Source: Diospyros lotus
Lineage: Eukaryota > Streptophyta > Magnoliopsida > Ericales > Ebenaceae
DNA length: 64,000 bases
NCBI RefSeq assembly: GCF_014633365.1
Contig: NC_068338.1
Span: 51,843,716-51,907,715, forward strand
Reading direction: 5' to 3'
Shown: positions 11,327 to 22,050 of the stretch, one piece after another
Layout of the letters: each line of letters begins with the position of its first letter
Numbering within the stretch: the stretch's first letter is position 1
Position numbers and translations under genes: made by a program
The notes under the pieces: generated by a model
Seen by the model: the letters and a program-made list of their open reading frames with translations, nothing else
Database searches by the model: none
What the model was told of the DNA's origin: nothing

Positions 11327-11373
11327 CACGTGATTAGCTCAGCACGTCCCCTCGCCGTCGATCGATATAAATA
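11327..11373 (+). promoter_or_regulatory. Promoter of gene D: G-box and TATA box
   Basis: CACGTG is at 11327-11332 and TATAAATA at 11366-11373, 128 and 89 bases before the ATG. The G-box sits in the same block as that of gene C. Confidence 0.6.
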
Positions 11374-11454
11374 CAGATGTAGATATCGAGGATCAACATC
11401 ATCTTCAGAACACTTTAATTTAATCGCCGGAATCGGTCAATCGGAGAAGTAAAG

Positions 11455-12045
11455 ATGCACGGTTGCCTTTCTCACGAGGTAGAAGTGAACGTCCCGGCGA
11501 GCACGGCTTGGGAAGCCTATAAAGGCCTCAAGCTCGCTCTCCTCGTCGGCGAACAGCTCAAAGACGTTCTTGAGAAAATTGTGGTCATCGAAGGCGAAGG
11601 CGGACCTGGCACTATCATCGAGCTCGTTTTCAAGCCAGGTATGTGTATGACAATCGTTGAATTTCATTCTTTCTGAGTTGTGATCGTTGAATTGACGAAG
11701 ATAACCGGAAAATAGTGCGTTGATTGCGCTCGGATTGATGGAATTGATTAATGTACAGGCATTCCCGGGATCACCTCTTACAAGGAGAAGTTTACGATTG
11801 TCGATCATGAGAAGCGAATCAAGCAGACGGAGGTGATCGAAGGAGGATATCTTGACATAGGATTTACGCACTATGGGGTTCTGTTTGAGGTGATCGAGAA
11901 GGGCGCGGATTGCTGCATCACCAAAGCCACTATTGAGTACGATTTGAAGGAAGAGTTCGCTGCGAATGCTTCCGTTGTCTCCATCCAGCCTGTGCAAATG
12001 CTCCTGGAATTCGGAGCCAAGTACCTCTTGGAAAACAAGAGCTAA
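11455..12045 (+). CDS. Bet v 1/PR-10-like protein D
   Basis: Exons 11455-11638 and 11759-12045 flank a 120-base phase-1 intron and encode 156 aa, the shortest copy of the array. The order of segments is SHEVEVNVPASTAW, LLVGEQLKDVLEK, the glycine loop EGEGGPGTI, then GITSYKEKF, EGGYLDIGFTHYGVLFEV and the C-terminal helix (LLEFGAKYLLENKS). It is closest to gene C in sequence, intron length and promoter. No damage is visible. An unbroken antisense frame of 290 codons covers the whole gene, but it is an artefact of codon composition. Confidence 0.93.
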
Positions 12046-13525
12046 GTAATGAACTGCTAAAGAACAGAGTTCAGACGCCAGATCGATGCTGGTGAACTGT
12101 GCTAGCTCTGGATCTTTGGTTACGTCTATCTTTCTTTCTATGCATATGTATGATCTTCTCTCGTATTGTTTGTTTGCAAATCCTTGTTCGACACCGTTCG
12201 CCGGAGTCTTGAGAGGAACCATTTGCCAGCGAGCATCTATCGTCACTTTCCCCTTATAATTTGTGGTTTTCTCTGTTGTACTGATCTGATCGCATCCATA
12301 GGTTTCCATGTGTAATCGGTTGAGTTGAATAAATTATTAACAATATCAACTTCCAAACTAGACTTGGACTTGTTCAAATTTGGCTCGTCACTTGCAATTG
12401 ACGAATATATATATATGAAAAAATACATTTATATATAATAATAAAAATAAAAGAAAAAGGCTCAAGTGTGAGAGATAGCATTTCCGTGGTCAAGGATTGG
12501 CCACGTGGCCTAACAGAAATAATAAGGAATTTTCAAGTACCATGATAGTTTCGTTTTAAGATATGACGTTTGTGTGAATATATTAATTAATCATTTATCT
12601 AAAAATAATTTAGTCATGGCGCCATAATAGAGGACGATAACCCAACAACATATTAAGTACGAAAATCAGTTTAACTTGTGGCTGGTATCAGTACTCCAAT
12701 CAATTGCAGTTCGTTGGTTGGATAGGGTTCTGTTTCTTCTTCATTTTTTTTTTTTAAATACAAGATTGAACATTCCATCTTGATAATCAAATTAATTGAA
12801 TTATTTAAATTGAATTGATTATGTTAAAAATTAAATTAAAGTAAAATTTTAAATTGAATAAAATAAAAATTATAAAACCAAAAAAAAAAACTCAAAAAAT
12901 TATGAGATATCAAAATAATAAAATAAAAATGATGTAATTTTTAATATTTTAATAAGTTCATTTATTTTATTTTTTAATATAAAAATCAAATTATAGTAAA
13001 ATAATTAAAATTATCAAATTTAAAAATTAAACCGATTGAGCACCCCCCCAAAAAATAGATGTCCTGGACTTGCAAATATATATATATAATTGAGATATGA
13101 ATGTAATTGAATCGATTGAATTACTTAAATTAAATAAATTAATTTTTTTTTAAAATCGAACCAATTCAATTAAATAGATACTTAAATCAAACAGATTAAA
13201 AAATTAAAAATATCAAACTGTTGATGTTACTAGACATTGACGTAGTCCAGTCAATAAAAGACTTAAACCTCATCTATTTCGATCCTTCTCCCAAATTAAA
13301 TCATGTTAGATTTTTTTGAATAATTTAATCGATTCGATTACATTTTTATTTAATAGATAAAGTTAAAAAAAATATAAAATTTATATAAATTCTGTTACGA
13401 TAAAAAAAATAAAATTATTAATTATGATTATAATTGTCATTATTAAAGTATCTATGATTTTAATTGAATAAATTATAATTAATAATTTATAATAATATTC
13501 AAAAAAATATAAAATTATGTGCATG
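12046..13525. other. Spacer downstream of gene D
   Basis: Bases 12046-12320 are moderately GC-rich and probably include the 3' UTR of gene D. From 12400 the DNA is AT-rich low-complexity sequence without coding signal. Confidence 0.5.
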
Positions 13526-13775
13526 CAGGAGATCAATCTGATATATAAATAGCTGTGTTAGGAAGTGGAGGGAAGTCAGCTTCTCCTGGTCATGGTTTCA
13601 CGTGTGGGCGGGGAGGGGTACGTGGGTCGGGGCGGGGGGGGGGGGGGGGGGGGGGGGGGGGGTGTGGGGACGCCCGACGCGGGCAGGAGATCAATCCTGA
13701 AATATGAAAAGCGGTGTGTTAAGAAGTGGAGCGAAGTCAGCTTCTCCTGGTCTCGTTCATGGTTTCACGTGGCGG
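13526..13775. repeat. Two ~85-bp direct repeats around a 29-G tract
   Basis: The stretch at 13526-13613 (GCAGGAGATCAATC..., GTCAGCTTCTCCTGG, GGTTTCACGTG) recurs at 13682-13775. Between them lies a run of 29 consecutive G (13634-13662) in a G-rich context. Such a run can form a G-quadruplex and is also a classic place for polymerase slippage or assembly error. Confidence 0.85.
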
Positions 13776-13875
13776 GAATACAGGAATTGCGACAATAATC
13801 CTGCGTTACATCGTCTTTTATATTTAATTAATATAAAAATATCACACTAAATATTAATTTTAATTATTTAAGTAG

Positions 13876-14613
13876 TGTTATATATATTTCTCGCACTACT
13901 CTTTATAGATTGGACTCGACCCAACAGGCCGACCCAGCGATACCTCTAGCGAGCTCCCGATGATGCTTACGGTGATGGCGAGCTCCCAGCGGTACTTCTA
14001 ACTCGCTAGCCTAACTAATCAGCTCGAGTAACAAGAAGACCACTAAATAATCAAAGAATAATTGTGGACCAGACATTGTTCTGGTTAGGCCATCTAGGCC
14101 CGATTTGGCCCCATCCTCTCAGCCCATTTTTTTGGCTCATACCGGTCCCATCTTGACCCTATATCAGCCTGCAAACAACATCATTGCAGTCTCTTTTGGG
14201 AATCTACGTGCCTGTCTCAAATATCATCCTCATTAATGACAAATCTCATCTACATTAATGGGGTCCCGTCGGCACCTTGCCGCCGCCTGAATACCTTTAC
14301 CGGTGCCGGATATTCAATCTCATTATCTACAGATGCACAAAGCAGGCGTATGAAGGGACATCTCCTACTCCTATATCAGTAAGCCCTTTCTAGAATCAAA
14401 GTATGTTTTTTTTGCTAACCTATTGATACGCTGTATTTTTTCTACTCCCTTACTCACTTGAACGTTAGAGTTCTTGTAGGGGGCCAACCGGTAAGAAGAA
14501 TGCGGACCGAACCATACAACACTCATTGACGTATCTTTTCCTTTCTCTCATTCATTGTTCATTTGATTATCATGGACCAACGAATCACGGTCGACCAATT
14601 TCAAACGTCAACA
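13876..14613 (+). mobile_element. Solo LTR-B copy, 738 bp, opposite orientation
   Basis: It starts TGTTATATATATTTCTCGCA and ends CGTCAACA; both ends are reverse complements of the ends of the LTR at 8128-8813. The flanks are AGTAG on the left and AGTAA on the right, a target duplication with one mismatch. It has no coding domain. It sits immediately before the duplicated block upstream of gene E. Confidence 0.8.
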
Positions 14614-14629
14614 AGTAATATTTTCAATA

Positions 14630-15480
14630 AATATATATTTATATAATAAGGTGTAGCTTATATTATATACGTATAAATTAAAAAATAAAAAATTTTAGAT
14701 GAAGATTTATTATATTGTAATTGGAAAATTGTATTTTAATTTTTATATTTTTTTTACATAAAATTTAGATGAAAATTAAATTTAGCATAAAGGATATTTT
14801 GAAAACCCACTTTATTGACAATTCGGTAACACAAAAATGCAATGTTTACTTAAAAATATAAAAATAAATAATTTAAGAAAAATTACAATAACTATCTTTG
14901 AGATTTAACGCAATTGCAAAAATTACTTTAAACATTTCAAAAATAGTAATAACTTCTTTTATTGTTAATTAAAAAATTAAAATAATTATTTTATCTTTCA
15001 CACCCTTTCTAGATTTAAACAAAAAATAATTAGTAGTAGTCAACAAATAGTATTAGGTTATTCGAACGAAAGGAGAGACAAAATTGATGAGCCGGAAAAG
15101 ACCTAAACTCATCACAAACTTAAGGAGAGAAAGAAAAGAGAATGAGAAAAAAAGGGTTTTAAAATATAAAAAATATTTTAGTTATTCTAAATGTTTAATT
15201 AAAATTAATTAAATGACAAAAAATTATAACATAATATCAAATATCAAAAATAATTTTAAAAATAATTCAAAACCTCAAGAATATGAGGTGTAATTTTTTT
15301 CTATAATCCTCTACTCTCCTCTTTCCTCAATCCATTCAAGAGTTGACTTTGATTTATTTTTTGCGTCTCTCTCGGGTTGTCTTGAATATTATCTTACTTG
15401 TTTAAGCTTTTTGGCCCTTCAGTCCGTGAGTTGTATGTTTGTGTTGTGTTAGCTTTTTCCCTCGCTTTGGTTTTTGTTCA
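14630..15480. repeat. Block duplication upstream of gene E (copy 1)
   Basis: This block reappears, with scattered changes, upstream of gene F at 17590-18113 and 19700-20140. Landmarks include ACTTTATTGACAATT, AAAATTGATGAGCC, the alternating ATTAATTAAATGACAA stretch and CAGTCCGTGA. Together with the genes it shows that E and F were duplicated with several hundred bases of upstream DNA. Confidence 0.8.
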
Positions 15481-16408
15481 GGGTATACTCTGACATCACT
15501 TCTTCAGGGTATGCCCTAGCAATGGACCTAGCTAGTAGGAACCAGTAAGTGCTATCATTTGCTAAATTAGAAATAAATCTTATCACCAAATGATGTTAAT
15601 AAATTCATATGAATATACAAAACACAGTTCTCATGTTTTTACTAACTCATATGCAAAACATAATAATTTTTACTACACATAATCAATATAATGAAAATCT
15701 CTCGCATTTTTTTTGTAATGTGAAAATCAAGGAGTCCCCATTGTGACAGCCTTTAGTCGGAGTGTCCCACTCTCCTTATAAATTGTAGTTCGTCAGACCT
15801 TGAGCTAGCGAATCGGCAGGGTAGGTCGTGGGCCAAAACTCGAGTTCTAACCCGATGCAGATTATTGACAGCCAGACAGAGTTAAACTAGAAATCACAAC
15901 TTTGCGACCGTTCCTGGCCCAGCCCAATTGAAGCCTATTAGATAAAATAGGCCCTCAGCCCACTGATCTCTAGCTGGAGCTCACCCTTTTTAGCTTAGGC
16001 CCTCAGCCCACTGAAGTCTTGCTGGAGCCCACTTTTTTAGCTTTTTAGCCCACCCTCTGTCCATCCCATGCAACCCACCGTTCACCAGCTCTCTAGATTC
16101 GCCCTTGCCTACAATGTCCCCAGATTTGCTGTGGAGAGCCTAGAACTCGCCGGATCTGTAAGAATGTCTGGATTTTATAAACTAGTGGCTGGAGCTGCTC
16201 ATCGTTGAAAGTATGTGACTTTAGGTGTGGTCGTTGGCTGAAACTGCAAGGCCACCAGGCTTGGGGTGGAAACACCGATGCCATGTAGGAGCTAGTGCGT
16301 CTCCAATACAAGGTCATTGAAAACGTCACAATGGCGTGATGTTTGAACAAAAATGAAAAAAAAAAAAAAAAAAAAGTTTTAAAATTGGAGTAGTTGGTTG
16401 CATTCTCT
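15481..16408. other. Non-duplicated part of the region upstream of gene E
   Basis: This stretch is not seen before gene F. It has a short direct repeat (CAGGGTAT.CTCTGA / CAGGGTATGCCCTAG near 15480-15520) and a GC-richer tract at 15720-16330 with retroelement-like composition. An A-run lies at about 16356-16375. The E/F promoter similarity resumes at about 16376. Confidence 0.5.
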
Positions 16409-16514
16409 TATATATTGTGTGGATCTATCCCGCAATTACTCAGCCGGCGGTCCACCTTTTTGTCAACTATATCAGCCGACCGGACGGCGGACGAAGAAGA
16501 CGCAAAGAAGAAAG

Positions 16515-17114
16515 ATGTTCGCAACCGTATCTCATGGGATGGAAGTGAAGGTTCCAGCAAGTGAAGCATGGCGTCTGTATCGCGGCCGGCCTCGAGCTCG
16601 CCAACGTCGTCCAGCAGAAACTCAGCCATCTCATCAACAAAATCGACGTCCTAGAAGGCGACGGCGGCGTCGGCACTGTTCTCCGCGTCGAATTTCCACC
16701 AGGTAATGATATATATTTTGTCCTATTAATTAAGTGGTCTCTCAGATGAAAGCAAAGAGTTTTGCCTGTGTGATCGAATCCGAATCGATTATTGAATCTG
16801 TAATTGTATTTATTGTATGGATAGGGACGCCAGGGTTTACGTATTACAAGGATAAGTTTACGAAGATCGACGATGAGAAGCGAGCGAAGGAAGCGGAGGT
16901 GATCGAAGGAGGGTATCTGGATTTAGGGTTTACGTTGTATCGAGTTCGATTTGAAGTGATTGAGAAGAGCGAAGATTGCTGCATCACGAAAGCCACCATC
17001 GAGTATGATTTGAAGGAAGAAGCTGCGGCGAACGCTCCCGCCGTCGGCATGCAGCCGCTGGTGATGATTATGGAAGCCGCCGCCGATTATCTCACGGTCA
17101 ACGACGAAGATTGA
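16515..17114 (+). pseudogene. Bet v 1/PR-10-like gene E, frameshifted in exon 1
   Basis: The exons would be 16515-16702 and 16825-17114 (122-base intron, same phase and position as in its neighbours). Exon 1 is 188 bases, where every other complete copy has exactly 184. Comparison with gene F places an extra CGGC within 16582-16590 (a GGCCGGCC palindrome). It throws the frame off after about residue 22 (AWRLYRG) and leads into an arginine-rich nonsense tail. Exon 2 is intact and reads as a good family member, although LVSIQP-type residues near the C-terminus have drifted (APAVGMQ). It is either a young pseudogene or an assembly error. Its promoter-proximal region matches that of gene F. Confidence 0.8.
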
Positions 17115-17213
17115 CGGCTATGGCTTCATCTTGCCAGCTTGGTTCGTCATTAATACATTTTAATTTGTTTAGTTGATGTATTAATAAAAATATATGTATG
17201 AACTGCGTGGATC

Positions 17214-17379
17214 CAGTGGCGGAGCCACATGTTGGCCAGCTGGGGCCTTGGCTCCAGCTGGTTTTTTATTTTTTCAATTTATATATATATTAGTATGAAT
17301 AATTATAATTTTTATAATCTGATTAAGGCTAAAATTAACCCTTGGCCCGAACTAAAATTCTTCCTTGACTCCGCCACTG
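17214..17379. mobile_element. hAT-type MITE, 166 bp, downstream of gene E
   Basis: The element begins CAGTGGCGGAGCCA and ends TGACTCCGCCACTG, which are inverted copies with one mismatch. It is flanked on both sides by CGTGGATC (17206-17213 and 17380-17387), a perfect 8-bp target duplication as expected for hAT elements. The interior is AT-rich and non-coding. A related-looking motif (CAGGGGCGGATCCA) occurs at about 31241. Confidence 0.9.
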
Positions 17380-17589
17380 CGTGGATCCATGTCCGGTGCC
17401 TCCCACAAGGTAAATGAATTTAGCTGCTTGGTTCGGCTTAAGGTTCAGCTTGGTAAGAAGTTGTTAGCTTTGGCTCCAATTTAAAGCTTAACTTGTTAAC
17501 TAACTCGTTAACAACTCGAGTTTAGCAAGACAAAATTCGCTCGACTCACAGATAAACTCGAGGTCGAGCTCTTCGAAATTCTATCAAGT

Positions 17590-20140
17590 TGAGATTATAT
17601 TATATATGTGTATATTAAAAATTAAAAAAAAAAATTAGATGAAAATTTATTATATTGTAATTGGCATTAATTTTTATATTTTTACATAAAATATAAATGA
17701 AGATTAAATTTAGTATGGTGATAAATTTGAGTATATTATAACTTAATGGTTTTGAATTTAATTTTTATTAATTAAATTTATTTTTCTTTATAAACAAAAT
17801 ATATAAAGGTTATTTTGAGAACTCACTTTATTGACAATTTCAGAGCACAAAAACACTATGTTTATTTATATAATAGTGTAAATATATATATTATTGAAAT
17901 TAAAATTAATAATATAAAAATAAATAGTTTAAGGAAAAATTACAATACGTATCATTAAGGGTTGGTGTAATTGCAGGAATTACTTTTTACATTTAAGAAA
18001 TAGCGATAATCTAATTTGTTGTTAATTAAAAAAATAAAATAATTATTTTATCTTTTAATTTTAAAAAAAGTAAGTAGTAATAGTCAACGTCGACAGTACT
18101 AAGTTATTTATTCGTGATTTTATGTAATTCATAAATAATATTTAAGTATATGCGGTCAAAATAAGTAAAATGATGAGTAAATTTCGTTCCCACGAAAATT
18201 GGTAACTAAACATCTTAATTACTAAAATTACTCACAACTAACTATATTTGGAGAATCGATTATTTAAAAAAAATTAAACCTCAAATTGTGCAACTAAAAA
18301 GAAGAAAAAAATAACTAGCAATCACTTAAACTCTAAAGAATTAAAATTCAATTGATTAAAATATAGAGTTTTCTAAATTCATTTAGCAAATCCACTTTAT
18401 CAAATTACTTCAATATTGGTTGATTAGGTTACTAATTATGTCAATCAAACATTTTAATTTATTTATTAGCTTATGTCTAAGTTTAACAAATTTATTCAAT
18501 TAACATAACTCACTATATATATGTGTGAATTAGAATTAAAGAACACATTAAGCATAGATACTCATAACATGAAAATATTTATCATAAATATAATTAAAGA
18601 TGTAATCAAGTAAATATTTTCCTCCGTGTTAATTAACACATGTTATTTTGTCTAAGAGTTTATTCCTTATTCATATATGTCTTCTATATTAAGAAATCTC
18701 AAATCATATAATTGGTGATCAAGTAATTACAACCAAATTTATAACAAAATAAAAATAGTCGCAGTAATAATCACAATTAGAAATTGAGTAAACTAATAAA
18801 GTTTTAAGGCATAGAATTCTTTAGAAACCTTAAACAAATAATTAGCCACTAATAATGAATAATATATTCGTAAAATCATCCAAGAATTGTTGCATAATTG
18901 AGATCCTAAATAATCAAAGAAAAACAAAATTTAAACGGTAAAACTAATTTTCTTTGATGTTGCCTTGACTCCTCTTTGATAAAACATCACTCTTTATTGA
19001 ACCTCTTGCTTCCAAAACCTTACTTTTGGTCCCTCTAAGGAGTTGCAAAAGTTAGGAATGAGTGGACAAGTGGTTGGCACAAAAAGCTCAAAAGAAGAAG
19101 GAAACAAGACAGTTTTCCAGAAAGAAAATCTGTATTCCCTCTCAAAAGCTACACTTTTTCTTGTCGTCTTTTATTTGGGGTTTCGTGATGTCCAATCTCC
19201 TCTCTAATGTGTCTCCCATGTTCCCAAATAGATGACTCCTCTAGAGTCCTAAACCAACTTGAAAACAAATTTTCAAACTAACAAGTTTCCTTTCATAACA
19301 TGACTATTCACGTCCAGCAATTTTGTACATGTTTTAGACTGTCTTTCCGTCATAACTGGGCTTCATGAAAGTTGTAGATAATTGTTTTAACTTTTCAACT
19401 CATATAAGAACACCCAAATCAGATATTTGTGAAGAAAGTTATAGCTCAAAAATCGAGCAGAGATCTAGACTAAAATTTCAGTTCTTGTGCATATAGAATT
19501 TTAATTCAACACCAACTTATTTTTCCATGTTTCCATGTTAATTAAGAATTCTGACTTCCGATTAGTTTCTTAATTTGTCTTCCAACTATACCACATAATA
19601 AAATAAATATTAGTGTAATATTAACTCAAAAATAAATTAATTAACACATTAATTATCCAAAATTAAACATTTAATTTGTATAAAAATTTCAGCTCATCAT
19701 TATTCCAAAGGAAAGAGAGATACAAAATTGATGAGCCCAGGAAAGTCTGAACTCATCAAAAAAATGAAGAAGGAGAAACTAACGAGAGATTTAAGAAGAG
19801 AGAAAAGAGAGTAACTAATTTTTTTTTTTAAATATAAAGATATTTTAAATGTTTAATTAAAATTAATTAAATGACAAGAAAACTATAACATATTAATTAT
19901 CAAATTTCAAAAATAATTTTTAAAATAATTCACAACTTCAATAATGTGAGGTGTAATTTTTTCATAATTCTCTACTCTCCACTTTCTTCGGTCCTTCAAG
20001 GGTTTGTTTTGATTCATTTTTACTATCTTCTTCTAAGTTGTCTTAGATAGTATCTTACTTGTTTGAACTTTTTGGCCCTCCAGTCCGTGAATTGTAGATT
20101 TGTGTTGTGTTAGCTTGTTTCTTCACTTTGATTTTTGTTT
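17590..20140. repeat. Block duplication upstream of gene F (copy 2), interrupted
   Basis: Segments 17590-18113 and 19700-20140 correspond to 14630-15480 upstream of gene E. They are separated by about 1.6 kb that copy 1 lacks; the join in copy 1 lies at about 15058-15065 (GTTATTCGAACG). Confidence 0.8.
18171..19699. mobile_element. Probable solo LTR, about 1.5 kb, inside the duplicated block
   Basis: The segment starts TGATGAGTAAATTT and ends AAATTTCAGCTCATCA, an imperfect inverted terminus in TG...CA form, and it is absent from the paralogous block at gene E. No clear target duplication is seen, and about 60 extra bases lie to its left. The composition (AT-rich with a GC-richer 3' third and no coding frame) fits a non-autonomous LTR element. 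Confidence 0.55.
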
Positions 20141-21097
20141 GAATAATGCTATTAGTATATTTTTGTGTATATTTTGAGTTACACAAAGGTATATCAATGA
20201 CAAAAATATCTCTTATGAGGCGAATGAAGACGAAGAATATTTTGATCATAATACTCTTTTATGTAGTTTAAGATGTACAAAAATGATATACATCTAGCAT
20301 GATTCTTTTTGTTTAAGCTAAGTCCTAATATCGTTTTTGTGCAATTTTTTCATCTTTTCGGTTTTATGAATTTCTCAATCAGGAAAATCAAAAATATTAT
20401 ATACACAAATAATTCTTTTCTTTGTCTATTATGAATTTTTCTTTTTTTTTTTGATATTTTTTATTATTAAAAATATTATACACCCAAATAATTTTTATAA
20501 ATTAACGTGAGAGAGACGCATAAAATTCGTAATAATTGATGTGATATCACACATAAATGCATGTTGTTTGGCAATCTTAATAAAAGATTCTATCATTAAT
20601 GCTGGTCGTAGAAAGAGACAATTGTGCCACCTTACCATGAAAGCTCCGCAGCAACACCAACGGTGCTACCAAACGATTGAGCATATGCTGTGCACCAATT
20701 GTTTATATGACTCCCCTGCCGGCCCCATCCTCGTTGTTTTTATATGGATGTTGTTTTCAATTTCATTTTAATTTATTAATTTTTATTTCTGTTGAAAAAG
20801 TTAAAAATTGAAAATATTATTTGATTTTGTTATAATTAAGTTGTTAAGAAAATAAAAATAAAAAATAACACAAATAAACTGAACTTTTGTATACAACAAC
20901 AACAATATATCCAGCCGTTATCCCACTACGTGAGATTGACTACATAAATTCTAGACTTCTACGTGAATTACATCTCAAATGCTAATGTCATTATAAGTTA
21001 GAATTATTAATATAAAAAATAACACAAATAAAAATAGAGATACCAAGGAGAGAGAGAGAGAGTGAGTTTAAAATTGGTGTAGTTGGTTGCATTCCCT
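20141..21097. other. Spacer before gene F, with a SINE-like motif
   Basis: Bases 20890-20990 contain ACAACAACAACAATAT, CCAGCCGTTATCCCACTA and GACTACATAAATTCTA. These resemble a motif of dispersed plant SINEs. A reverse-strand version lies at about 25850-25910. A GA microsatellite lies at 21048-21062. No gene is seen. Confidence 0.45.
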
Positions 21098-21105
21098 TAT
21101 ATATA
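21098..21105 (+). promoter_or_regulatory. TATA box of gene F
   Basis: TATATATA lies 119 bases before the ATG of gene F. The matching ATATAT sequence before gene E is at about 16409-16415. Confidence 0.45.
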
Positions 21106-21216
21106 CACACACTATGTATGGATCGTTCCCGCAACACTCAGCCGGCGCCCTAACTGTTTGGCAACTATCTCAGTCGACCGGACGGCGGACGAAGAAGAAG
21201 ACGCAAAACAGAAAAG

Positions 21217-21817
21217 ATGTTTGCAACCGTGTCTCATGAGATGGAAGTGAAGGTTCCAGCAAGTAAAGCGTGGCGTCTGTATAGCAGCCTCAAGCTCGCC
21301 AACGTCGTCCTGCAGAAACTCAGCCATCTCATCAACAAAATCGACATCCTAGAAGGCGACGGCGGCGTCGGCACTGTTCTCCGCCTCCAATTTCCACCAG
21401 GTAATGATTTTTTGTCCTATTAATTAAGTTGTCCCTCAGCTGAAATTAAGCGAAGAGTTTGTGCCTGTGTGATCGAATCTGAATCGATTATTGAATCTGT
21501 AATTGTATATATTAATTGTATGAATAGGGACGCCGGGGTTTACGTATTACAAGGAGAAGTTTACGAAGATCGACGATGAGAAGCGAGCGAAGGAAGCGGA
21601 GGTGATCGAAGGAGGGTATCTGGATTTAGGGTTTACGTTGTATCGAGTTCGATTTGAAGTGATTGAGAAGAGCGAAGATTGCTGCATCACGAAAGCCACC
21701 ATCGAGTATGATTTGAAGGAAGAAGCTGCGGCGAACGCTTCCATCGTCAGCATCCAGCCGCTGGTGCTGATTATGGAAACCGCCGCCGATTATCTTACCG
21801 TCAACGACGAAGATTAA
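21217..21817 (+). CDS. Bet v 1/PR-10-like protein F
   Basis: Exons 21217-21400 and 21528-21817 with a 127-base phase-1 intron encode 157 aa. It starts MFATVSHEMEVKVPASKAW. The glycine loop is EGDGGVGTV, followed by the conserved PPG at the splice site. The second exon reads TPGFTYYKEKF, EGGYLDLGFTLYRVRFEV and ATIEYDLKEEAAANAS, and ends in an acidic tail (VNDED) unlike the lysine tails of A-D. It is the intact twin of frameshifted gene E. Of all copies it looks most like the widespread norcoclaurine/norbelladine-synthase-like proteins, but the segment that holds a catalytic Asp in true norcoclaurine synthases reads YRVRF, so that activity is doubtful. Confidence 0.94.
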
Positions 21818-22050
21818 TGACGGCGATGCCTTCATAATACTCGTCTATTATTGATATATTATTATATTAATATAAATATATAATATATTAATACGTGTGA
21901 TATATATGTAACATTTCCGAGCTTTAGATATTGACACCTTGTTTGGATGAACATGTATTATTGTCGCCGGCGGAACAAAAATTACAACTATGCAAGGTTA
22001 TACAAAGATATACATATATACAGCTGCAACTGAAAACAAGGATATATATC

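Noticed and set aside
11437..12309. A 290-codon open frame on the minus strand over gene D
   Set aside because: It runs through both exons and the intron of gene D in antisense, matches no family, and similar shorter antisense frames lie over the sister copies. It is a by-product of the coding composition.
13565..13798. Glycine-rich small protein
   Set aside because: It is a translation of the 29-G tract and its flanking repeats.
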